58,927 nt of DNA from Paludisphaera rhizosphaerae (GTDB taxonomy: Bacteria; Planctomycetota; Planctomycetia; Isosphaerales; Isosphaeraceae). Positions 9,153 to 19,100 of the stretch are shown here, one piece after another. Position 1 is the stretch's first letter. Each line of letters begins with the position of its first letter. Below the pieces are notes generated by a model. The model was not told where the DNA came from and made no database searches. It was given only the letters and a program-made list of their open reading frames with translations. A program made the translations under genes and the position numbers. The DNA is taken from the NCBI RefSeq assembly GCF_011065895.1, contig NZ_JAALCR010000032.1, forward strand, positions 1 through 58,927. Reading direction: 5' to 3'.

Positions 9153-9887
9153 ATGATGGCCCGATCAGCCTCGTTCGGAAGGTCCTTGCCGACTCTCTTC
9201 GTCGTCATGACCCTGGCACTGGCGGGCGTTCCATGGTTCGTGGTTCGGTATCGGGAGGCCTGGGAGGCCGCTCGCGACGCCGACTGTCGTGGGCAGTTGT
9301 ATCAGTACGGGTTCGCACTGCGAAACTACTACGACGCTCACGGTTCGTTTCCCCTGGTCGTTACGGTCGACGATCAGGGACGTCCCATGTTCAGTTGGAG
9401 GGCGGCCGCGTTTCAGGAATGGACCGGGCATCCGCTGAACGGGGTCTATCGCTTCGACGTCCCTTGGGATGATCCCGCTAATGCGGCCATGTCGTCGTAT
9501 GACACGTCGGGTTTTTTCTATTGGTGTCCCAGCGGCAACGGACGGCAGACGAAGGCGACGGATTACGTCGCGGTGATCGGCCCGCACACGGCCTGGCCGG
9601 AGGGACGCGGGCTGAGGCTCGACGAGATCACGGACGGGCCGGAGAATACGATCCTCGTCGTCGAGGTGGACGACTCCGGGATTCTCTGGATGGAGTCTCG
9701 GGATTTCAGCATGGAGGAAATTCTTGACCGCGGCGGCAGCCGTCGGCATGCCGGCTGGTTCAACGCCCTTTTCGCGGACGGCCGGGTGCGGAAGATCCGT
9801 CAGGACGTGGACCGGCAGACTTTGAAGGCGCTGCTGACCATCGACGGCGGCGAATCGGTCGATCCCCGATCCTGGGAACATCCCTGA
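9153..9887 (+). CDS. Divergent DUF1559-type protein with H-X9-DG motif but no prepilin leader
   Basis: A 244-residue protein with a hydrophobic N-terminal anchor (about 10-30) but without the [10 protein letters not shown] prepilin segment of canonical DUF1559 proteins. The rest matches that family: QLYQYGFALRNYYDAHGSFP at about 48-67, a central ITDGPENTILVVEV, and H-X9-DG (HAGWFNALFADG) near residue 205. It is likely an exported membrane-anchored relative of the pseudopilins that no longer needs the prepilin peptidase. GGGGAGG lies 9 bases before the ATG. The gene stands alone between the hydrolase (divergent) and the sigma factor. Its role is unknown. Confidence 0.75.
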   Translation: MMARSASFGRSLPTLFVVMTLALAGVPWFVVRYREAWEAARDADCRGQLYQYGFALRNYYDAHGSFPLVVTVDDQGRPMFSWRAAAFQEWTGHPLNGVYRFDVPWDDPANAAMSSYDTSGFFYWCPSGNGRQTKATDYVAVIGPHTAWPEGRGLRLDEITDGPENTILVVEVDDSGILWMESRDFSMEEILDRGGSRRHAGWFNALFADGRVRKIRQDVDRQTLKALLTIDGGESVDPRSWEHP

Positions 9888-9968
9888 TTTCGTTCTCGGC
9901 GCGGTGTAAGAAATCCCGAGGCTTCGTCGACTATCCTCTGTGGGCGGGTCGACGCCCGGGAGGGACGC

Positions 9969-10481
9969 ATGCCGGAGTGGGAGGAGATCCTGGCCCGGGA
10001 CGGACCGGCCGTCTGGCGGACGGCGTTCCGGATCATCGGCGATCGCGCGGATGCGGACGAGTGTTTCCAGGAAGCGTTCCTCGCCGCCTGGGAGGTCGCG
10101 CGTCGAGGACCCGTGCGGAACTGGCGAGCCCTGTTGCAGCGGCTAGCCGCGGCGCGAGCCGTGGACCGGCTGCGGCGGCGGGTTCGTCGGGGAGGTCGCG
10201 AGGAGGCCGTGGACTGGGACGCCCTGAGCGGGTCGAGTCCCCTGCCTTCGCAGCCCGTCGAGGACGCCGAACTCTCGTCGGAGCTTCGCGAGGCCCTCGC
10301 GGAACTCCCGGCGAAGCAGGCGGAGGCTTTCTGCCTTCAGGCCCTTGAGGACTGGAGCTACGCCGAGATCGCCGAGCACCTGGAGGAGACGACCGACGCC
10401 GTCGGCGTTCTGCTGCATCGGGCGCGGAAGCGCCTGCGCTCGCTCCTCGCCCGTCCCCAGGCCGCGGAGGACCCCTCATGA
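9969..10481 (+). CDS. ECF RNA polymerase sigma factor
   Basis: A 170-residue ECF sigma factor. Region 2 is at about 1-75 (AFRIIGDRADADECFQEAFL matches the region 2.2 core-binding helix). Region 4 is at about 100-160 (ELPAKQAEAFCLQALEDWSY, then AEIAEHLEETTDAVGVLLHR as the helix-turn-helix). The ATG follows GGGAGGGACGC, a strong Shine-Dalgarno. The stop overlaps the next gene's start (ATGA), so it is translationally coupled to a membrane protein that looks like its anti-sigma partner. Confidence 0.92.
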   Translation: MPEWEEILARDGPAVWRTAFRIIGDRADADECFQEAFLAAWEVARRGPVRNWRALLQRLAAARAVDRLRRRVRRGGREEAVDWDALSGSSPLPSQPVEDAELSSELREALAELPAKQAEAFCLQALEDWSYAEIAEHLEETTDAVGVLLHRARKRLRSLLARPQAAEDPS

Positions 10482-11704
10482 ACCCGATCGAGCCGACCCC
10501 CGACCCCCTCGACCGCCTGGCGCGGGCCGAGGCCGCCCTGAAGGGATCGCCCTCGCCGGAGGGGCCCTCGGCCGAACTCGTCGCCCGGACTCTCGCCGCG
10601 CTCCGCGACGCGGATGCGCGGCCCGCGCCCGATCCTCGCATACGGAGAAACCCCATGTTTGCGATGTTCAAGGTCGCCGCCGCGGCCGTGCTGGCTCTCA
10701 CGGCCGGCGTCGCCTATCTCATCTCGCCTCGCGTGGAGGCGACCACGGCGTTCACCGAGGCCGCAGCGAAGCTGCGGGACGCCCGGACGCTCTCCTATGT
10801 CGGCAAGATGCAAATGCGGCAGGCCGGCCAGGAGCGACCGACCGACGTGCACATGGCCTTCTACTTCAAAGACCCCGGCCTGAGCCGGATCGAGACCGGC
10901 GATCCGCTGATGGGCGTAAACGTCCTGGACGCCTCCCAGGGGCGAATCCTGGCGCTCGACGTCGTCAACAAGACTGCGTTGGTCCAGGACTGGAAGGTCC
11001 CGAACAACACGAAAGAGAAACTGGCACGTGAAGCGGTCGGCGGCGCGGAACAGATTCGGTCGTTCGCCGGCAAGGACGGTCAGCCCCTGGGCCGTCGCAA
11101 GATCGGCGACGTCGAGGCCGAGGGCTTCCGAGTCGAGGACTCCGGCTTCACCTGGGCCGTCTGGGTCGACCCCGCGCGGAAGTTACCCTTGCTCGTGGAG
11201 ACAACGGTCCGCATCGAAGGTATGGATGTAGCACTAGCACTCAGCGATTTCCGCATCGACCCGCCGCTCGATGACTCCCTGTTCCAGCTCGCTCCTCCCG
11301 ACGGTTATCGAGTGCGGAAGCTCGATACTCCCCTGACGGGCAACCTTGAGGAGTCGCTCGTCTTCCTCCTGCGCACCTACGCCGAGGCGGCCGACGGCTC
11401 GTTCCCCGCGAAGCTCGACGATTCGAAGGCGATCCACCAGAAGATTTCCAAGGAGAAATGGGCGGGGCCAGACGATCCGAAGATGATCCGATTCGCCCAG
11501 TCGGTCGCTAGCAGCGTCGTCTTCATCCAGTTCGTTCTCAAGGACGCGTATGGATACGCCCCCGACAAGGTCAAGCTCGGCGAGCCCGACAAGATCCTGT
11601 TCTGGTACCGGCCGAAGGGGGGCCAGGCCTACCGGGCGATCTTCGGCGACCTCCACGCCGAGGACGTCCCCGTCGAACGTCTGCCGGAGAAACCGAAGTT
11701 CTGA
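10478..11704 (+). CDS. Membrane anti-sigma-like protein with LolA/DUF2092-like extracytoplasmic domain
   Basis: A 408-residue protein encoded in an ATGA overlap with the ECF sigma gene. Residues 1-60 would be cytoplasmic and could bind the sigma factor, although no zinc-binding HxxxCxxC motif is present. Residues about 62-83 are one transmembrane helix. The outer part (about 88-290) resembles LolA/DUF2092 lipoprotein-sorting-like beta folds (LRDARTLSYVGKMQMRQ; FYFKDPGLSRIETG). A C-terminal segment of about 120 residues is of unknown type. The context suggests that it holds the sigma factor at the membrane and senses an envelope signal; this is inferred. Confidence 0.75.
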   Translation: MNPIEPTPDPLDRLARAEAALKGSPSPEGPSAELVARTLAALRDADARPAPDPRIRRNPMFAMFKVAAAAVLALTAGVAYLISPRVEATTAFTEAAAKLRDARTLSYVGKMQMRQAGQERPTDVHMAFYFKDPGLSRIETGDPLMGVNVLDASQGRILALDVVNKTALVQDWKVPNNTKEKLAREAVGGAEQIRSFAGKDGQPLGRRKIGDVEAEGFRVEDSGFTWAVWVDPARKLPLLVETTVRIEGMDVALALSDFRIDPPLDDSLFQLAPPDGYRVRKLDTPLTGNLEESLVFLLRTYAEAADGSFPAKLDDSKAIHQKISKEKWAGPDDPKMIRFAQSVASSVVFIQFVLKDAYGYAPDKVKLGEPDKILFWYRPKGGQAYRAIFGDLHAEDVPVERLPEKPKF

Positions 11705-11827
11705 GGGTTCGATGACCGCCGTCCGTTCGGTTTGGGGAAAACTGGCGGAGGCGGCCGATTCTGCCGATATCGATGGGTGGTGACGCCTCTTCGGCGTCGA
11801 TTCCGCCAGGCCGAGGAGCGACCACCC

Positions 11828-13462
11828 ATGCGACTCGGCCGGGTATTGCCATTGGGGAGGAACCTGGCGATCGCGCTCGCCTGGTTTGGGGCGTCCGTAT
11901 TCGCCCAGTCCCCCTCGCCGGCTGACGTCGAAGAACGGTTTCGCCGACTGGAACGGCTGGTGGCCGACCAGGCGGATCAGATCCGCGAGCTATCGGCGGA
12001 GAACCGCAGGCTCTCCGAGCGCCTCTCGGGCGATCTCCAGACGCCGGACCCGCCCGCGACGAGTCTCCCCGCCATCATCGACGATGACTGGGAGGCGGGC
12101 GACGCCGCGACGCCCTCGCCGACGAGTCCGACCGTCGCGAGCGACGAAGCGCCGGGGATCGTCGGGGCGGGCGGCTGGAGGCAAGAGCGCGAGGCGCTCT
12201 CCGCCTTGATGGACGCCGGCGACGCCTCGATCGTCGAGCCGGATCTGTCGGCTGCGTCTCGGTCGTACATCACGGGGCTTTACGATAAGGGGTACGTCCT
12301 GGTCGCCCCGTCGGACAAGCAGCGCACGCCGTTCTCGCTCAAGCTGAACGTGACGACCCAGGTCCGTTACACCGGGTTCGCCCGCTCGGTCGAGACCTGG
12401 ACTGACTCCGCAGGGAATGTGCTGCCGGTGCGGAATCGCAGCGTCTTCACGCTCAACCGCAATTGGTTCAGCTTCACCGGCTTCGCCTTCTCGCCCCGGC
12501 TCCGATTCACCGCCACGGTGTTCAGCACCTCAGCGACCAACCAGACGATCGCCACGGGGCTGATCGGGTACGAATTCAGCAAGGCGCTCATCGTCAACGG
12601 CGGATACTACAAGGTGCCGGGAACGCGCGAGTGGATTGAGTCCGCGCGCTATCCGCTGGGCGTCGATCGGACCATGTCCAACACGTTTTTCCGCCCAGGC
12701 ATCAGCTCGGGCGTCTGGGCCCAGGGCGAGCCCCTGCGGAACGTCTATTACTACGAGGGGATCTTCGACGACCTCAACTCCATCGTCAACAGCGCGAGCC
12801 GCGTGAACACCAACATGACCTACGCGGCCAACGGCTGGTGGGAACCCCTTGGGTCGTTCGGCCCCGGGTTCGCCGACGAGGAATTCCACCAGAGCCCTGC
12901 CGTCCGCCTGGGGGCGAGCGTCACCTACAACCGCAGCCGTCGCGAACCCGACCTCGAACTCGGCCAGACCAACCCCGAGAACACCATCCTGCGCCTCTCC
13001 GACGGCACGCCGTTGTACCAGGCGAACGCCCTCGCGCAGGGCGTCACTCTCCAGGCGGCCCACGTCCTGCTCGCGTCTTACGACGTCGGCTTGAAATACC
13101 GGGGGATGAGCCTCAGCAGCGAAGTCTATACGCGGTGGATCTACGACCTGGACCCCGGCGCGGGGGGGCCGCGGCGGTCGTTCGGGGACATCTTCGACAC
13201 GGGTGGTTTCGCCCAGGCATCGTACGCGCTGGTCCCCCGGCGGTTAGAGCTGTTCACCCGGGCGTCGGGCGTCTTTGGGCCGTTCGGCGACGGCTCGGAA
13301 TACGGCGGCGGCGGGAACTGGTACTTCTTCGACAACCGCAACGTCCGGGCTACCTTCGAGGCCAAGCGGATCAACCATTCGCCCGCCAACAACGTGTTGT
13401 ACGGCTACTTCACAGGCCAGAGCGGCATGCTTTTCCAGTTGCAGCTTCTCACTGACTTCTGA
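11828..13462 (+). CDS. Phosphate-selective porin-like (OprO/OprP type) outer membrane protein
   Basis: A 544-residue exported protein: signal peptide at 1-27 ending SVFAQS, then a coiled coil at about 34-66 (RLERLVADQADQIRELSAEN), a low-complexity linker, and from about 150 a long amphipathic beta-strand region typical of 16-strand OprP/OprO porins. The chain ends in a hydrophobic strand with aromatic terminus (QLQLLTDF), as usual for outer-membrane barrels. The coiled coil could tether the barrel to the cell wall, as in planctomycete and deinococcal SLH/coiled-coil porins. The ATG at 11828 follows GAGGAG and starts the signal peptide. The substrate is not determined. Confidence 0.75.
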   Translation: MRLGRVLPLGRNLAIALAWFGASVFAQSPSPADVEERFRRLERLVADQADQIRELSAENRRLSERLSGDLQTPDPPATSLPAIIDDDWEAGDAATPSPTSPTVASDEAPGIVGAGGWRQEREALSALMDAGDASIVEPDLSAASRSYITGLYDKGYVLVAPSDKQRTPFSLKLNVTTQVRYTGFARSVETWTDSAGNVLPVRNRSVFTLNRNWFSFTGFAFSPRLRFTATVFSTSATNQTIATGLIGYEFSKALIVNGGYYKVPGTREWIESARYPLGVDRTMSNTFFRPGISSGVWAQGEPLRNVYYYEGIFDDLNSIVNSASRVNTNMTYAANGWWEPLGSFGPGFADEEFHQSPAVRLGASVTYNRSRREPDLELGQTNPENTILRLSDGTPLYQANALAQGVTLQAAHVLLASYDVGLKYRGMSLSSEVYTRWIYDLDPGAGGPRRSFGDIFDTGGFAQASYALVPRRLELFTRASGVFGPFGDGSEYGGGGNWYFFDNRNVRATFEAKRINHSPANNVLYGYFTGQSGMLFQLQLLTDF

Positions 13463-13558
13463 GGTCGGGACGCTCGCGATCGGCGTCGGAGCTGATAGGA
13501 TGGACGGGGCAAACCGGCCTTCTTTCCCCCTCCCTCGGTTGTCGGAATCCCTCGGTTC

Positions 13559-14218
13559 ATGGTCGAGCAATACGGCGCTCATATGATGATGGCCGGCTTC
13601 GCCTTGATGGCGATCGGTTGGCTCTGGCTGGTGGTTTCGGCGTTTCGGGACAGGGTCGGCTGGGGGGTGGCGATCCTGCTGTTCCCCCCGCTGGCGCCGG
13701 TGTACGTTCTGATGAGGGGCGGCGCGGTCTGGGCGCCGGCCGCCGTGCTGGCTCTGGGATTGGTGCTGACCGCCTTCCCGCCGCTCTACACAAACCTGGC
13801 GCCGATCGACCTCGGCCCGCGCGAGACCATCGTCGAGGGCGAACGACACCTCACTCTGACGGGGTGGGACCGCAAGGACTACGCCTTCCTGGGTTCCAAG
13901 TCCGACGCCGTGGTCGTCCAGATAGCGAACCCGGACGTCGACGACGCGACGTTGAACAACCTGAAGGGCTTCGACAAGCTTCGCGAACTGGATCTGTCCG
14001 ATACGAAGGTCACCGACGAAGGGCTGAAGATTCTCAAGGACCTTCCCGCGCTGACGACCCTGAGGCTCGCCAACACCAAGATCACCGACGCCGGCTTCAA
14101 GGCGGCGCTGGCCGACAAGGAGTCGCTCCAGCGTCTCGACCTGACGGGGACGGCGGTCTCGTCCGAGACCGTCGACGCCTGGAAGGCCGCGAAACCGGGG
14201 CGGCGGGCTATGCAGTAG
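13559..14218 (+). CDS. Membrane protein with leucine-rich repeats
   Basis: A 219-residue protein with two or three hydrophobic helices in residues about 5-80, followed by a small leucine-rich-repeat domain of about 100 residues. The repeats read LDLSDTKVTDEGLKIL, LRLANTKITDAGFKAAL and LDLTGTAVSSETVDAW, the internalin-like/RI-type repeat widespread in planctomycetes. LRR domains usually mediate protein binding; the partner is unknown. It lies between the porin and lipase genes without obvious coupling. Confidence 0.75.
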   Translation: MVEQYGAHMMMAGFALMAIGWLWLVVSAFRDRVGWGVAILLFPPLAPVYVLMRGGAVWAPAAVLALGLVLTAFPPLYTNLAPIDLGPRETIVEGERHLTLTGWDRKDYAFLGSKSDAVVVQIANPDVDDATLNNLKGFDKLRELDLSDTKVTDEGLKILKDLPALTTLRLANTKITDAGFKAALADKESLQRLDLTGTAVSSETVDAWKAAKPGRRAMQ

Positions 14219-14277
14219 CCTACAATCACCAATAGAAGTCGGATCGGACGACAAGGCCTCATCGAGGGTGCAAGACG

Positions 14278-15144
14278 GTGGCTGACAAGCTCGACGTGAC
14301 GCGCCACGGCGACCCGAGGAATGCGCTGTTGCTGGGCCGGGCCTGTGCATTGGCCTACCTGAACGAGGCCGAGGGGGCGAAAGGCTTCCTTGAGCAGTTG
14401 GGGCTGGAAGCCCGCCTGATCTCCGTCGACAACACCCAGGCCTACGTGGCGCAGAGCCCGGAGGTCGTGCTGGTGGCGTTCCGAGGGTCGGAGTGTCCGA
14501 CGAGCCTCGACGGCTTCAAGGACTGGCTGCTGACGAACGCCAACAACTACCTGATCCTCCCTGAAGGCCGCATCGGCACCGACTTCGCCGCAGCGGGGGT
14601 CGGGGCGCGGTTCCACCGGGGCTTCATGACGGCCCTCGACGCGATCTGGACGCCCCTCCACACGGCCGTTGAAGAGGCGATGCAGAAGGCCGAACGCCCG
14701 CTCTGGATCACCGGCCACAGCCTGGGCGGGGCGCTCGCGCTGCTCTCCGCCTGGCGGTTCGAGCGGACTTTTCTCCCGGTCGACGAGATCGTCACCTTCG
14801 GCGCCCCGATGATCGGCAACCAGACGGCGGCCGACGCGTTCGAGAAGAAGTTCGCGAAGAAGATCTCGCGCTACGTGAACTTCGAGGACCCCGTTCCGCT
14901 GCTGCCGACGGTGAGCCTCTTCGCCAATACCTACGTCCACTGCCCGACTGAGGTCTCGCTGCGCGACGCCGCCGCCGCCTCGGCTCTCGACGCCCTCAAG
15001 CAGAAGGCCGGCGTCGCCGCCGACGCCGTGCTCAATGCCAGCGTCATCGACGACGTCTGGAGCGCCGTGCAAGGCCGGATCTCCGCCCACTTCATCGACC
15101 ACTACCTGGAGCGGGTGGAGAAGAGGATCGAGGAGACGGCCTGA
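14278..15144 (+). CDS. Class 3 lipase family protein
   Basis: A 288-residue lipase_3-type alpha/beta hydrolase with no signal peptide. The nucleophile motif GHSLGG at 146-151 gives Ser148; FEDPVPLLP at 202-210 supplies the likely Asp204; His271 or His275 in AHFIDHYL is the probable base, completing a triad. VLVAFRGSE at 64-72 matches the conserved oxyanion-side strand. It starts at GTG, with GAGGGTG upstream. It ends 13 bp before the convergent phosphatase/cytochrome gene. Triacylglycerol or other esters are possible substrates. Confidence 0.88.
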   Translation: MADKLDVTRHGDPRNALLLGRACALAYLNEAEGAKGFLEQLGLEARLISVDNTQAYVAQSPEVVLVAFRGSECPTSLDGFKDWLLTNANNYLILPEGRIGTDFAAAGVGARFHRGFMTALDAIWTPLHTAVEEAMQKAERPLWITGHSLGGALALLSAWRFERTFLPVDEIVTFGAPMIGNQTAADAFEKKFAKKISRYVNFEDPVPLLPTVSLFANTYVHCPTEVSLRDAAAASALDALKQKAGVAADAVLNASVIDDVWSAVQGRISAHFIDHYLERVEKRIEETA

Positions 15145-15157
15145 TCGGGCTGTACGT

Positions 15158-16108
15158 TCAGTTGTCGCGATGGCGTGCGTGGCAGGTCGTGCAGGACTTC
15201 TCGACGGTGGTGAAGGCCGCCTCGATTTTCTCGCGAGAGCCCAGGGCGCGGGTCTTGAGCGAGGCGTGAAGTGCGTCGGCCTTCCGCTCCGCATCCGCCA
15301 GGCCCTGGAGGAAGGCGTCGCCTCGGCTGCGGGCTTCGTCGAGCCGGGCGGCTTCTCGGAAGAACTCGACGACCTGGATCGCGTCGTGCGCCGGGTCGTT
15401 TTCCAGGTGATCGGAAGACGTTGTGAACCCGGCCTTGCGGGCGGCTTTCAAGCGATCCCAGGAGCCGTCGAGTTTCACCATCAGGTCGACGAGGGCCGGA
15501 ACGGGGGAACGTTCGGGGAACTCGTCGCCGACCCGCTTGCGCTCCTCGTCGGTCAGCGGAGTGAACGAGCGGGCCGACTCGTAAAGGCCGCGGTAGTCGG
15601 ACGAGGCTCCGGCCTGTTTCATCCAGTCGACGGCCTGCTCGACGGTCCAACGCTCGGTGGCCATGCCGCAGATCGCCGCGACGGCCGGACCGCGATGCTT
15701 GCCGTGGTGGCAGTGGATGAACACGGGGCCGGGCTGCGTCTCGATGGCCCGGACGATCCGGATCGCCTGCTCGCGGGGCACGCCGTCGTAGCCGATGGGG
15801 AGGTGAACGTAGCGGATGCCCGCCTTGCGCGCCGCCTCAACGTCGGGGATGGATCCGTCCACGCTGATGATCGTCCGGATCGCCATCCGCTTGAGGGCGG
15901 CCATGTCGGCGTCCCCGCGCGGCTCGCCGCCGCTGTAGAGTCGGCGGCTGAGACGGAAGACGTTCTCGATCCCGGGGACGTCATCGGGCTCGGGGCCGGG
16001 CGCGGCCTGGCGTTGATCCCAGGCCGACTCGTACCAGAGCTCGCCGCATTCCACGGCCGACATGATGAGGACGACCGCGACGAGGGCCGCTGCAACTCGC
16101 AGATCCAC
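15158..16108 (-). CDS. Exported tyrosine/dual-specificity phosphatase domain fused to a cytochrome c'-like domain
   Basis: A 316-residue protein with two unrelated domains. A hydrophobic N terminus (1-20) suggests export. Residues about 45-165 form a cysteine phosphatase of the tyrosine/dual-specificity class: the P-loop HCHHGKHR (132-139, Cys133 and Arg139) matches HCxxGxxR, and ISVDGSIPD (81-89) may be the general-acid region. The C-terminal ~140 residues are helical and end with CTTCH (306-310), one c-type heme site next to the C terminus, as in cytochrome c'/c556 four-helix bundles. Export fits heme attachment outside the cytoplasm. Redox or gas sensing coupled to dephosphorylation is an inference. 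Confidence 0.8.
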   Translation of the reverse strand: MDLRVAAALVAVVLIMSAVECGELWYESAWDQRQAAPGPEPDDVPGIENVFRLSRRLYSGGEPRGDADMAALKRMAIRTIISVDGSIPDVEAARKAGIRYVHLPIGYDGVPREQAIRIVRAIETQPGPVFIHCHHGKHRGPAVAAICGMATERWTVEQAVDWMKQAGASSDYRGLYESARSFTPLTDEERKRVGDEFPERSPVPALVDLMVKLDGSWDRLKAARKAGFTTSSDHLENDPAHDAIQVVEFFREAARLDEARSRGDAFLQGLADAERKADALHASLKTRALGSREKIEAAFTTVEKSCTTCHARHRDN

Positions 16109-16148
16109 GATGGCTGCAACTCCCTCCGTCGCGGTCGACGTTCAACTC

Positions 16149-19100
16149 TTACTTCGCATCGGTTGCCGCAACGGCCATGTTCGGCGGGGTCGTCGGCAGG
16201 CCGTGGAGCCGCACGCGGTGGCCCAGGCCGTGGAGGCATTCGTCGATCCAGAGCTTGGTCAGCTTCTCCTGGACCGTGTTCTGCGAGAGCCGGCTGCGGA
16301 GGCCGTCGAAGGCGACGTGGTCCAGCGGCTGGTCCTGGTTGAAGCAGGAGAAGATGACCGTCTCCTTGCCCGTCGCGGGGTCGCGATGGGTCTGGAGGCA
16401 CTGGGCGCAGATCTCCTTCATCATGCACTGCATCGGCGAGTTGATGCTGCCGATGGCGTGGTGGCCCGGCTTGAGGAACGGGGCGAGGACCGTGTGTCTC
16501 GCCTGCTGCACCCCGCGCATCATGCCGTCGGAGCCGATGACGACCAGGCGGTCGACCTCATCGAGGGGGATCTCGATCTCGCCCAGATCGCCGGTGGCGT
16601 AGGCGGCCATCGCTTGCACGATGTTGCCGACGAACGAGCGGTCCTGGACCCGCCCGGGCGTGAACCCGGGGGCCTCGTCCGAGCACCAGACGACGACGGC
16701 TGCCGCGGCCTCGATCTCCTCGACCTTGTAACGGTCGATCAGCTTCTTGTAGCCGGCGAAGTAGAGCACCCGCGAGCCCGCCGCCCGCAGCGCCTGGCCG
16801 ATCGAGAAGAGCACCGCGTTCCCCAGGCCGCCGCCGGCCAGTAGGACCGTCTCCTGGCCGGGCGTCTCGGTCGGCGAGCCGGTGGGGCCCATCAGGCAGA
16901 TGGGCTCGCCCGGCTGGAGCAGGGCGCAGAGGTCCGACGAGCCCCCCATCTCCAGCACGATCGTCGACAGCAACCCGCGCTCGCGGTCGACTGACGCCCC
17001 GGTCAACGCCAGGGCCTCCATCGCCAGGATCGTGGCGCCGTCGCGGCCGGCGAGCGTCTCGAAGTTCTGGAGCCGGTAGAACTGACCGGGCTGGAACGCG
17101 CGCGCGGCGATCGGCGCCCGGACGACGATCTCGACGATGTTGGGGGTGAGGCGAATCACCTCGTGGACGACCGTCCGCAGCTCGTCGTTCAGCTTCGCGA
17201 CCAGGTCGCCCGGGGCGGGTTCGGTCGCGGGCGTCTTGGCGAGGGCTCGCGAGACGACCGGGTAGCCCTGCTTGGCGCTCGCCATCGCCTTGACGACGTT
17301 CCCCGCGAACGAGGGGTGCAGGTCGCCGAAGAAGCTCATCGAGCGGCCGTCGGGGCGCATCGACATCAGCACCCGGACGTCGGTCGGCTTGGAGACGGCC
17401 TCGGGCTTGGCGGGGTTCCCTTCCTCGTCGAGCGCCTGGAAGTAGCGGCCGTCGACGCGGACGTTGTGCGCGTCCTCGCGGGCGAGGACCGTGTTCGGCT
17501 GGGTGCCGGCGGCGACCAGGATCGTCCGGGCCGGGAGCGTCACCTCGCCGGCCGAGGTCAGCGTCCCCGCCTCGGCGTCGAACGCCTGGCGGCGGCACTT
17601 CAAGGCGCGGGCCGCGCCCTGGGAGTCCACCTCCACCTCCTCGGGGACGAGCAGCTCGGCGAAGCGGATCCCTTCCTCGAACGCCTTGGCGACTTCCTCA
17701 TGGTTGAGCGTGTAGCTCGGCGCGTCGACCAGTCGGCGACGGTAGGCGATCGTCACGCCTCCCCACGAGTCGAGCAGCTCGATCAGTCGGGGCTGGCGAC
17801 CCTCAGCCGCCGCGGCCTTGCGCTCGGCACGGATGGCGCGGCCGTGCTCCAGGAACTCGGCGGCGACCTCGGCCTCATCGCCGACCCATCGCGAGCGGAC
17901 GTGGTCCTCGCCGTGGGCCTTGACCAACTCCTCGTAGCGCTTGAGGAACTTCTCGACCTGGACGATGTAATAGGCCAGCGATTCCGTGGCTGTGTCGACG
18001 GCCGTCAGGCCGCCGCCGATGACGACGATCGGCATCCGGACCTGGAGGTTCGCCAGCGAGGCGGCCTTCGCCGCGCCGGTGAGCTGCAGAGCCATGAGGA
18101 AGTCGGACGCCTGCCGGACGCCCCGGGCCAGGCCGTTCTTCATCGGGATGACGGTCGGCCGGCCGGCCCCCATGCAGAGGGCGATGTGGTCGAAGCCCAT
18201 GTCGAAGGCGTCGTCCACGGTCAGCGTGCCGCCAAACCGGACGCCGCCGAACATCGCGAACTCGGCCCGACGTTCCAGTACGAGCCGGATCAGCTTGAGG
18301 AAGTTCTTGTTCCAGCGGACTGTGATGCCGTACTCGGCCACGCCGCCGAAACCGGCCATCACGCGGCGGTCGAGCAGCTCATAGAGCTTCGTCACGTCCC
18401 GGATCGGCTCGAAGGGCGTCCGCTGACCGAAGGCGTCGACGCCCGAGATCGTCTCGTCGAGCGGCTCGATCTTGAGCCCATCGACCGCGACGACCGAATG
18501 GCCGTCGTTCATCAGGTGGTGAGCCAGGGTGAACCCCGCAGGCCCCAGACCGACCACGAGCACCTTCCGCCCGGTGGCCTCGCGCGGGTACGGCCGGGCG
18601 AAGTTCAGCGGGTTCCAGCGCGTGAGGAGGCTGTAGATCTCAAACCCCCAGGGCAGCTCCAGCACGTCCTTGAGCGACCGCGTCTCCGCCTGGGGGATGT
18701 CGACGGGATCCTGCTTCTGGTAGATGCATGACTTCATGCAGTCGTTGCAGATGCGGTGGCCCGTCGCGGCGCACATGGGGTTGTCGATGGTGACGACGGC
18801 CACGGCGGCGATGGGGTGGCCGTCCCCCTTGAGCTCGTTCATCTCGGAGATCTTCTCGCCGAGCGGGCAGCCGGCGAGGGTCACGCCGAAGAGGCTCTTC
18901 TTGAAGGCCCCGGTTTTCTCGCGGAGGCCCGTCGAGCAGGAGTCCTTCCCCTGGTGGTGGCACTTGATGCAGTAGCCGACCTCGTCGAGCGCGCCGGCGA
19001 GATCCGTGCCGGCGTCGGTGAGGTGGAAGCCGTCGCGGTGCCGGGTGTGGCCGATCTTGGCGACGAACTGGGTCGTGCCGTCGGTCTCGCGCTCGTCGTA

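Noticed and set aside
18920-18975. A CIKCH sequence (C276-H280) in the giant oxidoreductase as a c-type heme site
   Set aside because: The protein has no signal peptide and is built of cytoplasmic flavin/NAD(P) domains, where cytochrome c maturation does not occur. The Cys are better explained as part of an iron-sulfur or zinc cluster with the neighbouring Cys residues.
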